Part shown: in pieces, positions 21,577-29,403 of the stretch
Position numbering within the stretch: the first letter of the stretch is position 1
Layout: each line of letters opens with the position of its first letter
Virus record (IMG/VR): IMGVR_UViG_3300017917_002108
Location: 1-64,000 of that record
Reading direction: 5' to 3' (one strand)
Source: a virus
DNA: 64,000 nucleotides
Notes under the pieces: generated by a model
What the model was told of the DNA's origin: nothing
Databases searched by the model: none
The model's input: only the letters and a program-made list of their open reading frames with translations
Translations under genes and position numbers: made by a program

Positions 21577-22308
21577 TTAACCTTTTCTAGGATCATAGAT
21601 ATCAATGTCTGTATTAGTCCTACCAAGATAAAATAGTGTTCCACCTACATCAATGACTCTGTCTTTAGTCCCATACCAGTCATCATAGATGCATATATCG
21701 CCCTTGACAAACAACTCTTGATCTCTAATTTCAACATCGCAAAATGCTGTATCTCCCATGATCGTAGATTTCAAAGGTCCCAGAGAAGCATATCTTTCTA
21801 CAAGATCTAGACAATCAAACGTCATGTTGATGGCCAAAGGTCCTATTTCTGTCATACCCCAATTGGTTATAAACTTGGCTCCTTGAGAAACAAATGTTGT
21901 AATAATATCCCAAGTAACTGGATCAGCGCCGCAGGTAATTGTTATCCCTTTAAGATTCAAATTATAAAAATTTTTGGTAGACATTATGGCCTTGGCATGC
22001 AGGGGGGTGATATGAGTGTGAGTATAATTTTGGATGTCTCTAACCCAATCATAGGCGCTGAAATTTACAATATCAACTTTTGCTCCAATTTCCAAAGCAG
22101 GCAGAGTCTGGGCCAAAAGTCCCCCTGCATGTGTGATCTTACAGCAGGTATAAATTCTGCTATGCTTGTCGATTTCTTGAATGTGTCTAGCGATATCATT
22201 GGCCACTTTAAGTTTTTGAGGCGGTTGAAAAAATCTTTTGGCCGTGCCGCTGGTGCCAGAACTTGATATGGTTATGCCATTTTGAAGTATAGATAGATGA
22301 TCGATCAT
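21577..22308 (-). CDS. Miniature adenylate-forming (AMP-binding) enzyme
   Basis: At 243 aa it is about half the usual length of acyl-CoA synthetase/adenylation enzymes, yet it has their core motifs in order: SSSGTSGTAKRF (residues about 15-26, the A3 phosphate loop), HAGGLLAQTLPALEIGAK (about 60-77), NWGMTEIGPL (about 148-157, A5) and GDICIYDDWYG...GRTNTDIDI near the end (A7/A8 hinge). The N-terminal half-domain and the C-terminal lid are missing. It could activate a carboxylic acid as its adenylate. It precedes the two-domain gene at 20323-21576 in a two-gene unit. No carrier protein is seen nearby. Confidence 0.8.
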   Translation of the reverse strand: MIDHLSILQNGITISSSGTSGTAKRFFQPPQKLKVANDIARHIQEIDKHSRIYTCCKITHAGGLLAQTLPALEIGAKVDIVNFSAYDWVRDIQNYTHTHITPLHAKAIMSTKNFYNLNLKGITITCGADPVTWDIITTFVSQGAKFITNWGMTEIGPLAINMTFDCLDLVERYASLGPLKSTIMGDTAFCDVEIRDQELFVKGDICIYDDWYGTKDRVIDVGGTLFYLGRTNTDIDIYDPRKG

Positions 22309-22381
22309 GTTTGGTACCCTAGATTAAATATTTAATGCATACAGGGTTGTTCTTATCAAAATAAGAATATATAATATCATT

Positions 22382-22493
22382 GTGGTCGTGAGTGGAATAC
22401 AGGCAGACCTGCCGCCTCTCCGAAAGGAAGGCTGGTGATGGGGCGCCGTCTTAGACAAAGCCTTTGTAGGTTCGAATCCTACCGACCACACCA
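22382..22493 (+). tRNA. Unusual tRNA-like element, possibly Leu-type, with an expanded middle
   Basis: A 7-bp acceptor GTGGTCG/CGACCAC, discriminator A, encoded CCA (22491-22493) and a T-arm GTAGG-TTCGAAT-CCTAC are perfect, and GTGGAATACAGGCAGAC resembles a Leu D-arm. The centre, however, is about 25 nt too long. It holds a GCCT...CC-GAAA-GG...AGGC hairpin and a CAAA-GCC-TTTG variable-type arm, but no clean 7-nt anticodon loop that I can find. It could be a disrupted tRNA, a tRNA with a small insertion, or a tRNA-like RNA. Confidence 0.55.
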
Positions 22494-22535
22494 AATTCTA
22501 TTATAAGTAGAATACTACTAACAAGAGGAACATAT

Positions 22536-22739
22536 ATGTCAAACACAGTAGAACAACTCAAAACCGCATTTGAAGAATTCCTTTCTGAAGATGCAAAATT
22601 CTCAGCAGGTAACGGTGCAGCTGGTACTAGAGCACGTAAGGCTCTACAAGAAGTAGCTAAACTAGTCAAGGCACGTCGTAATGAAATCACCGAAGAAAAG
22701 AACGCACGGAAAGAAGCCAAAGCCACAGCAAAGGCCTAA
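22536..22739 (+). CDS. Hc1-like small basic DNA-binding protein (67 aa)
   Basis: The core NGAAGTRARKALQEVAKLVK (residues about 25-44) matches the histone H1-like Hc1 family (chlamydial Hc1 and many bacterial and phage relatives), followed by a Lys/Ala tail. The product is highly basic and probably coats or bends DNA, either packing phage DNA or altering the host nucleoid. AAGAGGAACATAT before ATG 22536 is a good ribosome site. The gene follows the tRNA-like element and ends 1 nt before the next ATG. Confidence 0.8.
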   Translation: MSNTVEQLKTAFEEFLSEDAKFSAGNGAAGTRARKALQEVAKLVKARRNEITEEKNARKEAKATAKA

Positions 22740-22740
22740 T

Positions 22741-23238
22741 ATGGACGATAAGGATAATTTCATCCTTACCGGCAGTGGCATAGACAGCATCACGACCACA
22801 GATTCAGTAGTTTTGGATCTGGGACTTGGTGCTGGTCAACCGGCACTGAATTCGGCGGATTTGGGTGCCATCACCCTAGATGATCTAACTACTTCTAGTA
22901 TATCAACTATCACACTACCATCCTCATATACAATATCCGGAGGTGTTGGTATTAGTAGCAATTATACTACTAATACTGCCTATACTTGGAATCAATCATT
23001 CACACCTACTGTGAATATAACTCAAGACGGAGTGAATATCAGTGATGGTGGGGATTTGAAGATCGGGAACAAAAGCCTTAAAGACTTCATCACAAAGATG
23101 GAACAGCGTTTGTCAATACTTGTGCCAGATCCAGAAAAACTTGAAAAATTCGAAGCACTACAAAAGGCCTACGAACATTACAAGACCATGGAAGCCTTGT
23201 GTTTTCCGGAAGATAAAGATAAAAAGAATGAATGTTAA
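22741..23238 (+). CDS. Putative virion or tail-associated protein (165 aa)
   Basis: The start ATG 22741 follows the preceding stop by 1 nt. The N-terminal 110 residues are Ser/Thr/Gly-rich and strand-forming, as in fibre-like proteins. The tail GDLKIGNKSLKDFITKMEQR and a helical end resemble short structural proteins of large phages. No enzyme motif is seen. It overlaps thyX by 11 nt. Function is not certain. Confidence 0.7.
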   Translation: MDDKDNFILTGSGIDSITTTDSVVLDLGLGAGQPALNSADLGAITLDDLTTSSISTITLPSSYTISGGVGISSNYTTNTAYTWNQSFTPTVNITQDGVNISDGGDLKIGNKSLKDFITKMEQRLSILVPDPEKLEKFEALQKAYEHYKTMEALCFPEDKDKKNEC

Positions 23239-23899
23239 ACTTGTATCCTATTCACAACCAACAGGCGAATTTAGAAACATGGGCATCTCAGATGCGCAGG
23301 AACTCATTGCGTATTGCGCCCGTGTTTCCAATCCAGCCAATCAATTTAATACCGAGACATCAGAGAAGCTTATACGATATCTTGTTAAACATGCACACTG
23401 GAGCCCACTCGAAATGGTCTCAGCCTGCGTCGAAATCACAACCACCCGAGACATCGCAAGACAGATCCTTAGACACAGAAGTTTTAGTTTCCAAGAATTC
23501 AGTCAACGATATGCTGACCCTACTAAAGACCTCAATTTCGTTCTTAGAGAAGCAAGGTTACAAGACGTTAAAAACAGACAAAACAGCATAGACACAGAAG
23601 ATCACGAACTACAGTCTGAATGGAAAATCAAGCAGATGAATGTAATCGCTGCTAGTCGGGAAGCCTACAAATGGGCTATTGACAACGGTATTGCCAAGGA
23701 GCAGGCTCGTGCTGTACTTCCCGAAGGACTGATCGAAAGTCGCTTATACATGAACGGAACCCTGCGTTCGTGGATACATTTCATAGAACTACGTTCTGGT
23801 AACGGAACACAAAAGGAACATCAGCTGGTAGCATTAGCCTGTGCCAAAGCCATTGCTGAGATCTTTCCAATGACCGAAAGTCTAGTACAAAATGGATGA
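23228..23899 (+). CDS. thyX: Flavin-dependent thymidylate synthase ThyX
   Basis: The 223-aa product, starting at ATG 23228 inside the end of the previous gene, carries the ThyX signature RHRSFSFQEFSQRY (RHRx7SxRY, about residues 76-89) and the C-terminal ELRSGNGTQKEHQL block with the catalytic-region Arg. It methylates dUMP to dTMP using FAD, NADPH and methylene-tetrahydrofolate. An earlier in-frame ATG at 23120 is rejected because it lies inside the upstream gene and precedes the conserved N-terminus. It raises thymidylate for phage DNA synthesis. Confidence 0.95.
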   Translation: MNVKLVSYSQPTGEFRNMGISDAQELIAYCARVSNPANQFNTETSEKLIRYLVKHAHWSPLEMVSACVEITTTRDIARQILRHRSFSFQEFSQRYADPTKDLNFVLREARLQDVKNRQNSIDTEDHELQSEWKIKQMNVIAASREAYKWAIDNGIAKEQARAVLPEGLIESRLYMNGTLRSWIHFIELRSGNGTQKEHQLVALACAKAIAEIFPMTESLVQNG

Positions 23900-24275
23900 A
23901 GAAGTAAAAAAATTCTGTGAAAACTATGAGGTTCGTGTCCTAAACGATACCAAACGCAGGGCACGATATCGTCCTCCTAGGTTCTTTACAGACCCAGAAC
24001 GTGCTGATATTATTCGAAATGATATAGTAGAATACGAAACAGAACGTGTGATTACTTTGGAAATTCCTGAAGGAAGATTACGAACTTTAGTTGAATTAGA
24101 AAAGCGTTTTTATAAATGGCAACATCATTCTAAGGGAGAAGTTGACCTGTTCCAAACTCTTATGGATAAAGAACGCGAAGAAGCACTCTATCGTCATACC
24201 AATCCTGCTGTCCAAAAAGCCTATGAGCAGTATTCTATCATGCTCAATTTAGCAGGATACCAAAGAAAATTTTGA
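23892..24275 (+). CDS. Conserved-type phage hypothetical protein (127 aa)
   Basis: It overlaps the end of thyX by 8 nt (ATGGATGA). The product is charged and mainly helical, with an ARYRPPRFFTDPERAD stretch and no recognised motif. It is followed by a sigma70 promoter at 24293-24321. Its length and coupling to thyX argue that it is real; the role is unknown. Confidence 0.75.
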   Translation: MDEEVKKFCENYEVRVLNDTKRRARYRPPRFFTDPERADIIRNDIVEYETERVITLEIPEGRLRTLVELEKRFYKWQHHSKGEVDLFQTLMDKEREEALYRHTNPAVQKAYEQYSIMLNLAGYQRKF

Positions 24276-24292
24276 ATCATTTTTGAATCATC

Positions 24293-24321
24293 TTGACAGG
24301 TTTTATAAAATATCGTATAAT
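24293..24321 (+). promoter_or_regulatory. Sigma70 promoter
   Basis: TTGACA at 24293-24298 and TATAAT at 24316-24321 are 17 bp apart, 37 nt before the ATG at 24359. The spacer includes the 10-bp palindrome TTTTATAAAA (24301-24310). Confidence 0.87.
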
Positions 24322-24358
24322 TAAAGTGTTCGACTACTAAGTCTGAAAAGGATTATAC

Positions 24359-25183
24359 ATGAGAAATTATTGGACCTGTTCAAAATTTGCCGATTGGATT
24401 CGTGGCACCACTAAGCTAAAGTGTGGCACCGGCAAGGAATGGGCGGAATGGGAGCGAGCTGCCAAAGCCCAATATCCAATCCGTTGGTGGATTGCTGAAG
24501 AAGGTTTGGACAAATTACAAGATGTTTGGTGCTATATCCCAGAAAGGTTAAATGATGTACGCTACTATATCAACAATCGCTGGGTCACTAAAACCCATGC
24601 TCTTACTGCTAGTCCAAGCGATATTCCTCGCGGCGAGTGGCGTGATGTTGGCAACCGTTTTCTTCCATGTCTTTTTAATGAGCTTGTTGACTTTGTTGAG
24701 ATAGAACAAGCATGGCATCATTGTATTTGGGACGATGAAGCACGTAAGAAATATCAGACTCCATGGTGGCGCAGCGGTTGGCTACGCTGGAGAACTTGGC
24801 GCTGTCCAGAAGCCGGACTTGCCTATCTAAATTGGGCCAGTACTCTGACCAACGAAGAATTTTTGGAAGAAGATGAAAAGCATAAGGCAGAACCTACCTA
24901 TCAAGCTAAAGCCGCTAAAGAAATTTTAGAACTCTACAATTGGTGGAAAGAAGTTTATCCAAAGCGTCCAGACGTACACGATGCCAGCGGTTGGCATGAC
25001 TATTGTGAAATGCGCCGTAACAAAGGCTATCATTTGTTAGACATGGAAGATAAGACACCAGAAGAAGCAGAAATGTGTCGAACTGCTCTAGACAAGAGTC
25101 GTGAGATCGAAGAAGCCTACAACAAAGAAGATGAAGAAATGATGATTCGTTTGATTAAAATTAGAGAATCTCTATGGACCTAA
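24359..25183 (+). CDS. Tryptophan-rich hypothetical protein (274 aa)
   Basis: The product is unusually rich in Trp (more than 20), especially in residues 40-160 (RWWIAEEGL, WWRSGWLRWRTWR), with a helical acidic C-terminus. No catalytic motif is recognised. It has its own promoter and an AAAAGGATTATAC ribosome site, and begins a run of overlapping small genes to 26337. Expression from a strong sigma70 promoter suggests an early or middle role. Confidence 0.78.
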   Translation: MRNYWTCSKFADWIRGTTKLKCGTGKEWAEWERAAKAQYPIRWWIAEEGLDKLQDVWCYIPERLNDVRYYINNRWVTKTHALTASPSDIPRGEWRDVGNRFLPCLFNELVDFVEIEQAWHHCIWDDEARKKYQTPWWRSGWLRWRTWRCPEAGLAYLNWASTLTNEEFLEEDEKHKAEPTYQAKAAKEILELYNWWKEVYPKRPDVHDASGWHDYCEMRRNKGYHLLDMEDKTPEEAEMCRTALDKSREIEEAYNKEDEEMMIRLIKIRESLWT

Positions 25184-25395
25184 CAGACAATTCATCTAGT
25201 GAATTAGACGACTTATATTCTAAATATTTGCAATTCACGGGTATCATGTTAGAACAGTACGATGCCATGGAGGTGGCTGCTATTATGGCTACTCAGGCCA
25301 TGAGCTTGTATCGAACTTGTATGAGCGAAGAAGACTACCAACTGATGACAAAATCAATCTATAATAATCGCAACGAGGTAAAAACTTTTGGATAA
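25174..25395 (+). CDS. Small acidic hypothetical protein (73 aa)
   Basis: It overlaps the upstream gene by 10 nt and the downstream gene by 8 nt. It is helical and Met-rich, with no known motif. Similar short acidic helical proteins are common early genes in large aquatic phages. Function unknown. Confidence 0.7.
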   Translation: MDLTDNSSSELDDLYSKYLQFTGIMLEQYDAMEVAAIMATQAMSLYRTCMSEEDYQLMTKSIYNNRNEVKTFG

Positions 25396-25792
25396 GATCA
25401 AATTACAAACACCTGCAGAAGGTATTTTAAAAACCAACGACTGGGGTGACTCTCGTTCATACCATATTGTATGCGACTGTGGATCAGATGATCACTCTCA
25501 TAATCTATGGATCGAAGCAGAGGACGTTGGCATCACTGTTACCATTTATGCTACGGTAAAATCGCCCTGGTGGTCTATGAATCGTTGGAAACAAATTTGG
25601 ACATTGATCACCAAAGGTTATTTAGAACATCAGACAGTGTTAACTATGAGTCCTCAGACGGCCTTGAACTACGCAGAAACACTCAAATCATCTATCAAAG
25701 ACGTAGCACAATTTAGACAAGAAAGATTATCTAAAAAAGACAATGCCAATCAAGCAGCATCTAAATTGGCACAACAAACAGACTGTGTATGA
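25388..25792 (+). CDS. Hypothetical protein with CDCGSDDH motif (134 aa)
   Basis: It starts with TTG 25388, set by AACGAGG about 10 nt upstream. Residues about 28-36 read VCDCGSDDH, a possible metal site, followed by strands (LWIEAEDVGITVTIYATV), a WWSMNRWKQIW segment and a helical tail. I do not know the family. It overlaps the next gene by 4 nt. Confidence 0.72.
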   Translation: MDKIKLQTPAEGILKTNDWGDSRSYHIVCDCGSDDHSHNLWIEAEDVGITVTIYATVKSPWWSMNRWKQIWTLITKGYLEHQTVLTMSPQTALNYAETLKSSIKDVAQFRQERLSKKDNANQAASKLAQQTDCV

Positions 25793-26337
25793 CTAATATC
25801 TCTAAAAGCCCTCAGCGGCATACCTTCCAAAAGGAAGGTTATATCAAACGTCAAACCGAAAAGAACGAGCCTATTAACGAAGCATATCTCGATATGTTTG
25901 ACCAAGTCTTAGAGCAACACGATCACAAGTTCGACGATCCCCAAAGCCGCATCAACAATCTAGAATACGATCTACTGACCACTGATTGGATTTTGGAGAA
26001 AGTTCGTACCAACAATGCCTATGCCCAAAACTTATATGCGGCAATGTGCAACAACGGATTTATCCGTTTGGAAGTCATTCCAGTATTAAAACAAGAAGAA
26101 TGGAGTTGCTCATGGCGTTATGCCGGTGGTATAATTGCCGACATGCAACAAAAGGGCGACTACATCGATTGGTACTGTTCAGGCATCCGAAATGATTATG
26201 AAGATGAAGATGCTGGGAAACTATGGGATGGTAGAAATTATGTCGGCGAAGGCTGCATAACCGACGAGATCCGGAATGATCTCCAACATCTTGGCTGGGC
26301 GGTGGCGCCCGGTGGAGATTGGGAAAACTTTAATTAA
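25789..26337 (+). CDS. Conserved-type phage hypothetical protein (182 aa)
   Basis: The product has a charged N-terminus, a helical middle and a Trp/Gly-rich C-terminus with GRNYVGEGCITDEIRNDLQ. There is no enzymatic motif I can name. It is coupled to the preceding gene by ATGA overlap. Function unknown. Confidence 0.74.
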   Translation: MTNISKSPQRHTFQKEGYIKRQTEKNEPINEAYLDMFDQVLEQHDHKFDDPQSRINNLEYDLLTTDWILEKVRTNNAYAQNLYAAMCNNGFIRLEVIPVLKQEEWSCSWRYAGGIIADMQQKGDYIDWYCSGIRNDYEDEDAGKLWDGRNYVGEGCITDEIRNDLQHLGWAVAPGGDWENFN

Positions 26338-26363
26338 TCTAAATAGGAGATAAGTGAGTCAAA

Positions 26364-26552
26364 ATGACCTGGGAACTCTATGAGGTCTGGTCCGATATCG
26401 ACGGACATGAAGAATTGGTAGACACTACCAAAAGTCGCAAAGAAGCAATTAATCTAGCCAAAAAAACTCTCAATGAGGGCGCAGACGAGGTCTGGGTCTG
26501 CAGAGAAACCGGAGACGGGGACTATGAAGAAATTGAGCGGTTGACATCATGA
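26364..26552 (+). CDS. Small hypothetical protein (62 aa)
   Basis: ATG 26364 lies about 12 nt after an AGGAGATAA run. The product has a beta-alpha-beta look (MTWELYEVWSD, a Lys-rich helix, DEVWVCRET) and is acidic. It ends inside the promoter of the next gene. Function unknown. Confidence 0.68.
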   Translation: MTWELYEVWSDIDGHEELVDTTKSRKEAINLAKKTLNEGADEVWVCRETGDGDYEEIERLTS

Positions 26553-26569
26553 CAAATTGGTGCTATAAT
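26541..26569 (+). promoter_or_regulatory. Sigma70 promoter
   Basis: TTGACA at 26541-26546 and TATAAT at 26564-26569 are 17 bp apart. Transcription would start near 26576, giving a 26-nt leader with an AGGAG site. Confidence 0.87.
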
Positions 26570-26601
26570 ATATACATACAGTTAATTAATAGGAGCTCAT
26601 G

Positions 26602-27786
26602 ATGCCCAAGGCAGCAACCAAAACTCGTGTTACTAAAAAACATGTAGCTGAACATCGTACAGCATCTAAGAGAGATCTAAGTCCAAAATGGGACGGTCAT
26701 GAATCTTGGAATGCAGATCAATTCAGTAAGCATTTTCGAGTCGCCATGGAATATTATAGGTTAGAAGGCAGCGGCAAAGATCTCAAACCCAAGGTAATTA
26801 ATTGGATGTCGGCCAACGGTTATACCAAAGATCAAATCAAGGCATTCAAAGATACCAAAGATTTTCGCTGTAATGTGACCATGGGTGCTATCGCTGCTAA
26901 TCTTCTCAGAGGAATGCCTCCTGTACGTGCTGATTTCAACGAGGGTCGAAATACAGCAGACTGGCTAGGACAGGCTATTCGAAAAACCATAGAAGAAGGC
27001 AAGGACGATGTTGAACCAGAAATCGTAGAAGAAAAGGCTGCGGTTCCCACAATTTCAATCCAGGATCGTGTGCGTGAAGCTACATTCGCTATGACTGAAG
27101 AAATCGAAGATACCATCGAATCGTTCAGCCAAGATCCCGAAGCATTTGACCCCAAAGCCTTTAAGGTTCTGAATCTGTTGAGAGGTAAACAGACTAAGGC
27201 AGCACATGCTCGCATTATCAAAGATTACTATCAGCGTCAATACAATGAATATCTAGAACTTCAAGAAGGCAAATGTGAGCAACTCAAAGAAGCATATAGT
27301 CATCGCACCAAAGCGCAGATCAAAAAAATCGTAGCCTTCTATCAAGAAATTCTATCAGCCTGCGATATGCTCATGCAGGAAGCAAAGGTTAATCGTAAGC
27401 CTCGTGCTAAAAAGGCACAGCCCGTAGAAAAGATCGTGGGTAAACTCAAGTATCTTAAACAAGACGACAAGCTAAAACTTGTATCTATTTCTCCTGCTGA
27501 TATCATTGGTAGCAAAGAACTATGGGTTTTCAATATCAAGACTAGAAAATTGGGCAAATATATGACCAGCGAATTCAGCGAACTCAGTGTAAAAGGCACA
27601 AGTATCACAGGATTTGATGAGCATAAAAGTGTACAAAAGACACTACGCAAGCCCGAGGAACAACTTAAAGAATTCAAGGCTGCGGGCAAGGTAGCTCTAC
27701 GCAAGTTCCTCGAGGACATTAAAGCAGTAGATATCAAGCTAAATGGACGTATCAACGAAGATACGATTCTATTGAAAGTTGTCTGA
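26602..27786 (+). CDS. Large conserved-type phage hypothetical protein (394 aa)
   Basis: Two ATGs follow AGGAGCTC; the second (26602) has the better 6-nt spacing, so I choose it, though 26599 is possible. The protein starts basic, has a conserved block WDGHESWNADQFSKHFRVAM (about residues 31-50), a long helical middle with KQTKAAHARIIKDYYQRQ (about 194-211), and a C-terminal beta-rich domain (about 275-394). No known enzyme signature is seen. A strong promoter and composition suggest an abundant early or middle nucleic-acid-associated protein; this is inference. Confidence 0.8.
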   Translation: MPKAATKTRVTKKHVAEHRTASKRDLSPKWDGHESWNADQFSKHFRVAMEYYRLEGSGKDLKPKVINWMSANGYTKDQIKAFKDTKDFRCNVTMGAIAANLLRGMPPVRADFNEGRNTADWLGQAIRKTIEEGKDDVEPEIVEEKAAVPTISIQDRVREATFAMTEEIEDTIESFSQDPEAFDPKAFKVLNLLRGKQTKAAHARIIKDYYQRQYNEYLELQEGKCEQLKEAYSHRTKAQIKKIVAFYQEILSACDMLMQEAKVNRKPRAKKAQPVEKIVGKLKYLKQDDKLKLVSISPADIIGSKELWVFNIKTRKLGKYMTSEFSELSVKGTSITGFDEHKSVQKTLRKPEEQLKEFKAAGKVALRKFLEDIKAVDIKLNGRINEDTILLKVV

Positions 27787-27803
27787 TGTTTGGATTAGAG
27801 TTT

Positions 27804-27811
27804 GATAAATA
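27804..27811 (+). promoter_or_regulatory. Late promoter giving a probable leaderless mRNA
   Basis: GATAAATA ends 5 nt before the ATG at 27817. By T4 late promoter spacing the first transcribed base would be the A of that ATG. No Shine-Dalgarno is present. Confidence 0.65.
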
Positions 27812-27816
27812 CTGGT

Positions 27817-28692
27817 ATGAACAATACCAATATAGACCAAACTCTAACTGACCTCAGCAAAGTACTCAAAGACCTTGTTGAAGCTGCTCATCAACCCGTA
27901 GCTCAAGAAGTCACCCAATTTCTAGAATTTAGAGCGAAAAAAGGCACTGGCAATTCTGGAAAAGGTATTATCTGGAGTGGCCAAGGGCATACTAAACAAT
28001 TCGTTTATAATCAGGAACCTGATAGATTTTTCTCTTCTGAGTCTATTGATCTAGACAAAGACAAGAATATTTCTATCGCAGGAGTAAAAGTTCTAGACAG
28101 CAAAGAGCTTGGTTCCGGAATTACTAAGAGTAATCTGCAGACAGTTGGTAGATTAAAAGGTCTTATAGTTGACGGTTCAGTCAGCATCAATCAATATCTT
28201 ATCTATAATGGTGCCAGTGATCGACTAGGTCTTGGTACTGAATCTCCCAATGCTGCGCTGTCAGTAGCGGAGATGGGTATTGAGGTTATGCTAGGCACTA
28301 CCGATGATCTACAGGGCATGGTAGGTACTTTTGCATCAACAGATTTCAATATCGTCACAGATAACACACCTCGAATCACCGTCAAAGCCAACGGTAATGT
28401 AGAACTAGGTAATTCTAATCGAAATCCAATTCAGGTTAAGGTCAATGGTAAAATGAGCATTGGTGTGCAAGTGCCAGATCCTAATGTTGATTTACACGTT
28501 GCCGGTCCGGTCAAGTTTAATGGACATCTTCAGATGTACGCATCTGCACCTCCAGAGTACGGTACTTATTCCCTAGGAGATATTTTTTGGAACGAAGCTC
28601 CTCGAGTAGGTGCTAATATTGGATGGGTGTGTCTAAGAGCAGGTAGTCCCGGAGCATGGTATCCGTTCGGAGAAATCAAAGAACGAGGCTAA
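27817..28692 (+). CDS. Fibre-like structural protein (291 aa)
   Basis: I start at ATG 27817 rather than the in-frame TTG at 27802, because the TTG overlaps the late box. The N-terminus is helical; the middle is beta-rich with VDGSVSINQYLIYNGASDRL and VKVNGKMSIG. The end, YGTYSLGDIFWNEAPRVGAN then GWVCLRAGSPGAWYPFGEI, is a C-terminal module common on phage fibres. It is probably a virion fibre or its tip, made late from a leaderless message. Confidence 0.8.
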   Translation: MNNTNIDQTLTDLSKVLKDLVEAAHQPVAQEVTQFLEFRAKKGTGNSGKGIIWSGQGHTKQFVYNQEPDRFFSSESIDLDKDKNISIAGVKVLDSKELGSGITKSNLQTVGRLKGLIVDGSVSINQYLIYNGASDRLGLGTESPNAALSVAEMGIEVMLGTTDDLQGMVGTFASTDFNIVTDNTPRITVKANGNVELGNSNRNPIQVKVNGKMSIGVQVPDPNVDLHVAGPVKFNGHLQMYASAPPEYGTYSLGDIFWNEAPRVGANIGWVCLRAGSPGAWYPFGEIKERG

Positions 28693-28693
28693 A

Positions 28694-29284
28694 TTGTCTG
28701 CGTTGGTAATAGGTAATGGTGAGAGTCGATCAACTCTAGACCTAGTTACACTGTCGCGTGATAACATCACTATCGGATGCAATGCACTGCATAGAGATTT
28801 CACTACCGATCATTTAATCTGTTGTGATGCCAGGATGATCAGAGAAGCCTTGGCAAATACCGAAACAGCTAATACCAAAATTTACGTAAGAGATTCTTGG
28901 TATCCTACTTTTAGAAAAATCCAAAAACATAAAAATATAAACCCGTTGCCGTCACTCCCTTACCAAGGAAATATGAGACCGGATAATCCTGTGCATTGGG
29001 GCAGCGGAAGTTATGCGGTATTACTGTCAGCTCTATTAGCAAAGGATATTATTCTTGTGGGATTTGATCTATACGGACAGCAAGATCGAGTCAATAATAT
29101 CTATAAGAATACCTGTAATTATGATAGAGATACATCACCGGCCGTCGATTACAGTTATTGGGTTTATCAAATCTCTAAAGTTTTTGACTCTTTTCCAGAT
29201 TGTAATTTTACGATCATGAACAATCACTACTGGTCTATGCCCGAAGAATGGCAGAAAAATAATGTAAAATTCGTTGCATTATAA
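28694..29284 (+). CDS. Rossmann-like protein resembling DUF115/MptE-type enzymes
   Basis: It starts at TTG 28694 with GAGG just upstream, overlapping the end region of the fibre gene. The 196-aa product opens ALVIGNGESRSTLDL and has ITIGCNALHRDF, DHLICCDARM, then HWGSGSYAVLLSAL and IILVGFDLYG. This order is like DUF115/MptE-type proteins (6-hydroxymethylpterin diphosphokinase or sugar-linked activities). It lies next to queD, a pterin enzyme, but the actual substrate is uncertain. Confidence 0.6.
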   Translation: MSALVIGNGESRSTLDLVTLSRDNITIGCNALHRDFTTDHLICCDARMIREALANTETANTKIYVRDSWYPTFRKIQKHKNINPLPSLPYQGNMRPDNPVHWGSGSYAVLLSALLAKDIILVGFDLYGQQDRVNNIYKNTCNYDRDTSPAVDYSYWVYQISKVFDSFPDCNFTIMNNHYWSMPEEWQKNNVKFVAL

Positions 29285-29302
29285 ATATTCTCACAGTATA
29301 AT
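29274..29302 (+). promoter_or_regulatory. Sigma70-like promoter ahead of queD
   Basis: TTGCAT at 29274-29279 and TATAAT at 29297-29302 are 17 bp apart; a TATAAATA late box (29279-29286) overlaps the spacer, so early and late polymerase might both read from here. The 100-nt leader includes an AGCGG/CCGCT hairpin and a possible 17-codon ORF (29332-29385). Confidence 0.7.
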
Positions 29303-29403
29303 AACTTACACACAGACAACAGCGGTCTCCAATGGCATTCAACCCGCTTTATAAATTCTGCATGTCATCAAACTTACTCGCTTAATTTTACAGGAGGCAA
29401 GAG

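Noticed and set aside
29303-29403. preQ1 riboswitch before queD
   Set aside because: An AGCGG/CCGCT hairpin exists, but the A-rich tail and pairing expected for preQ1-I are not convincing.
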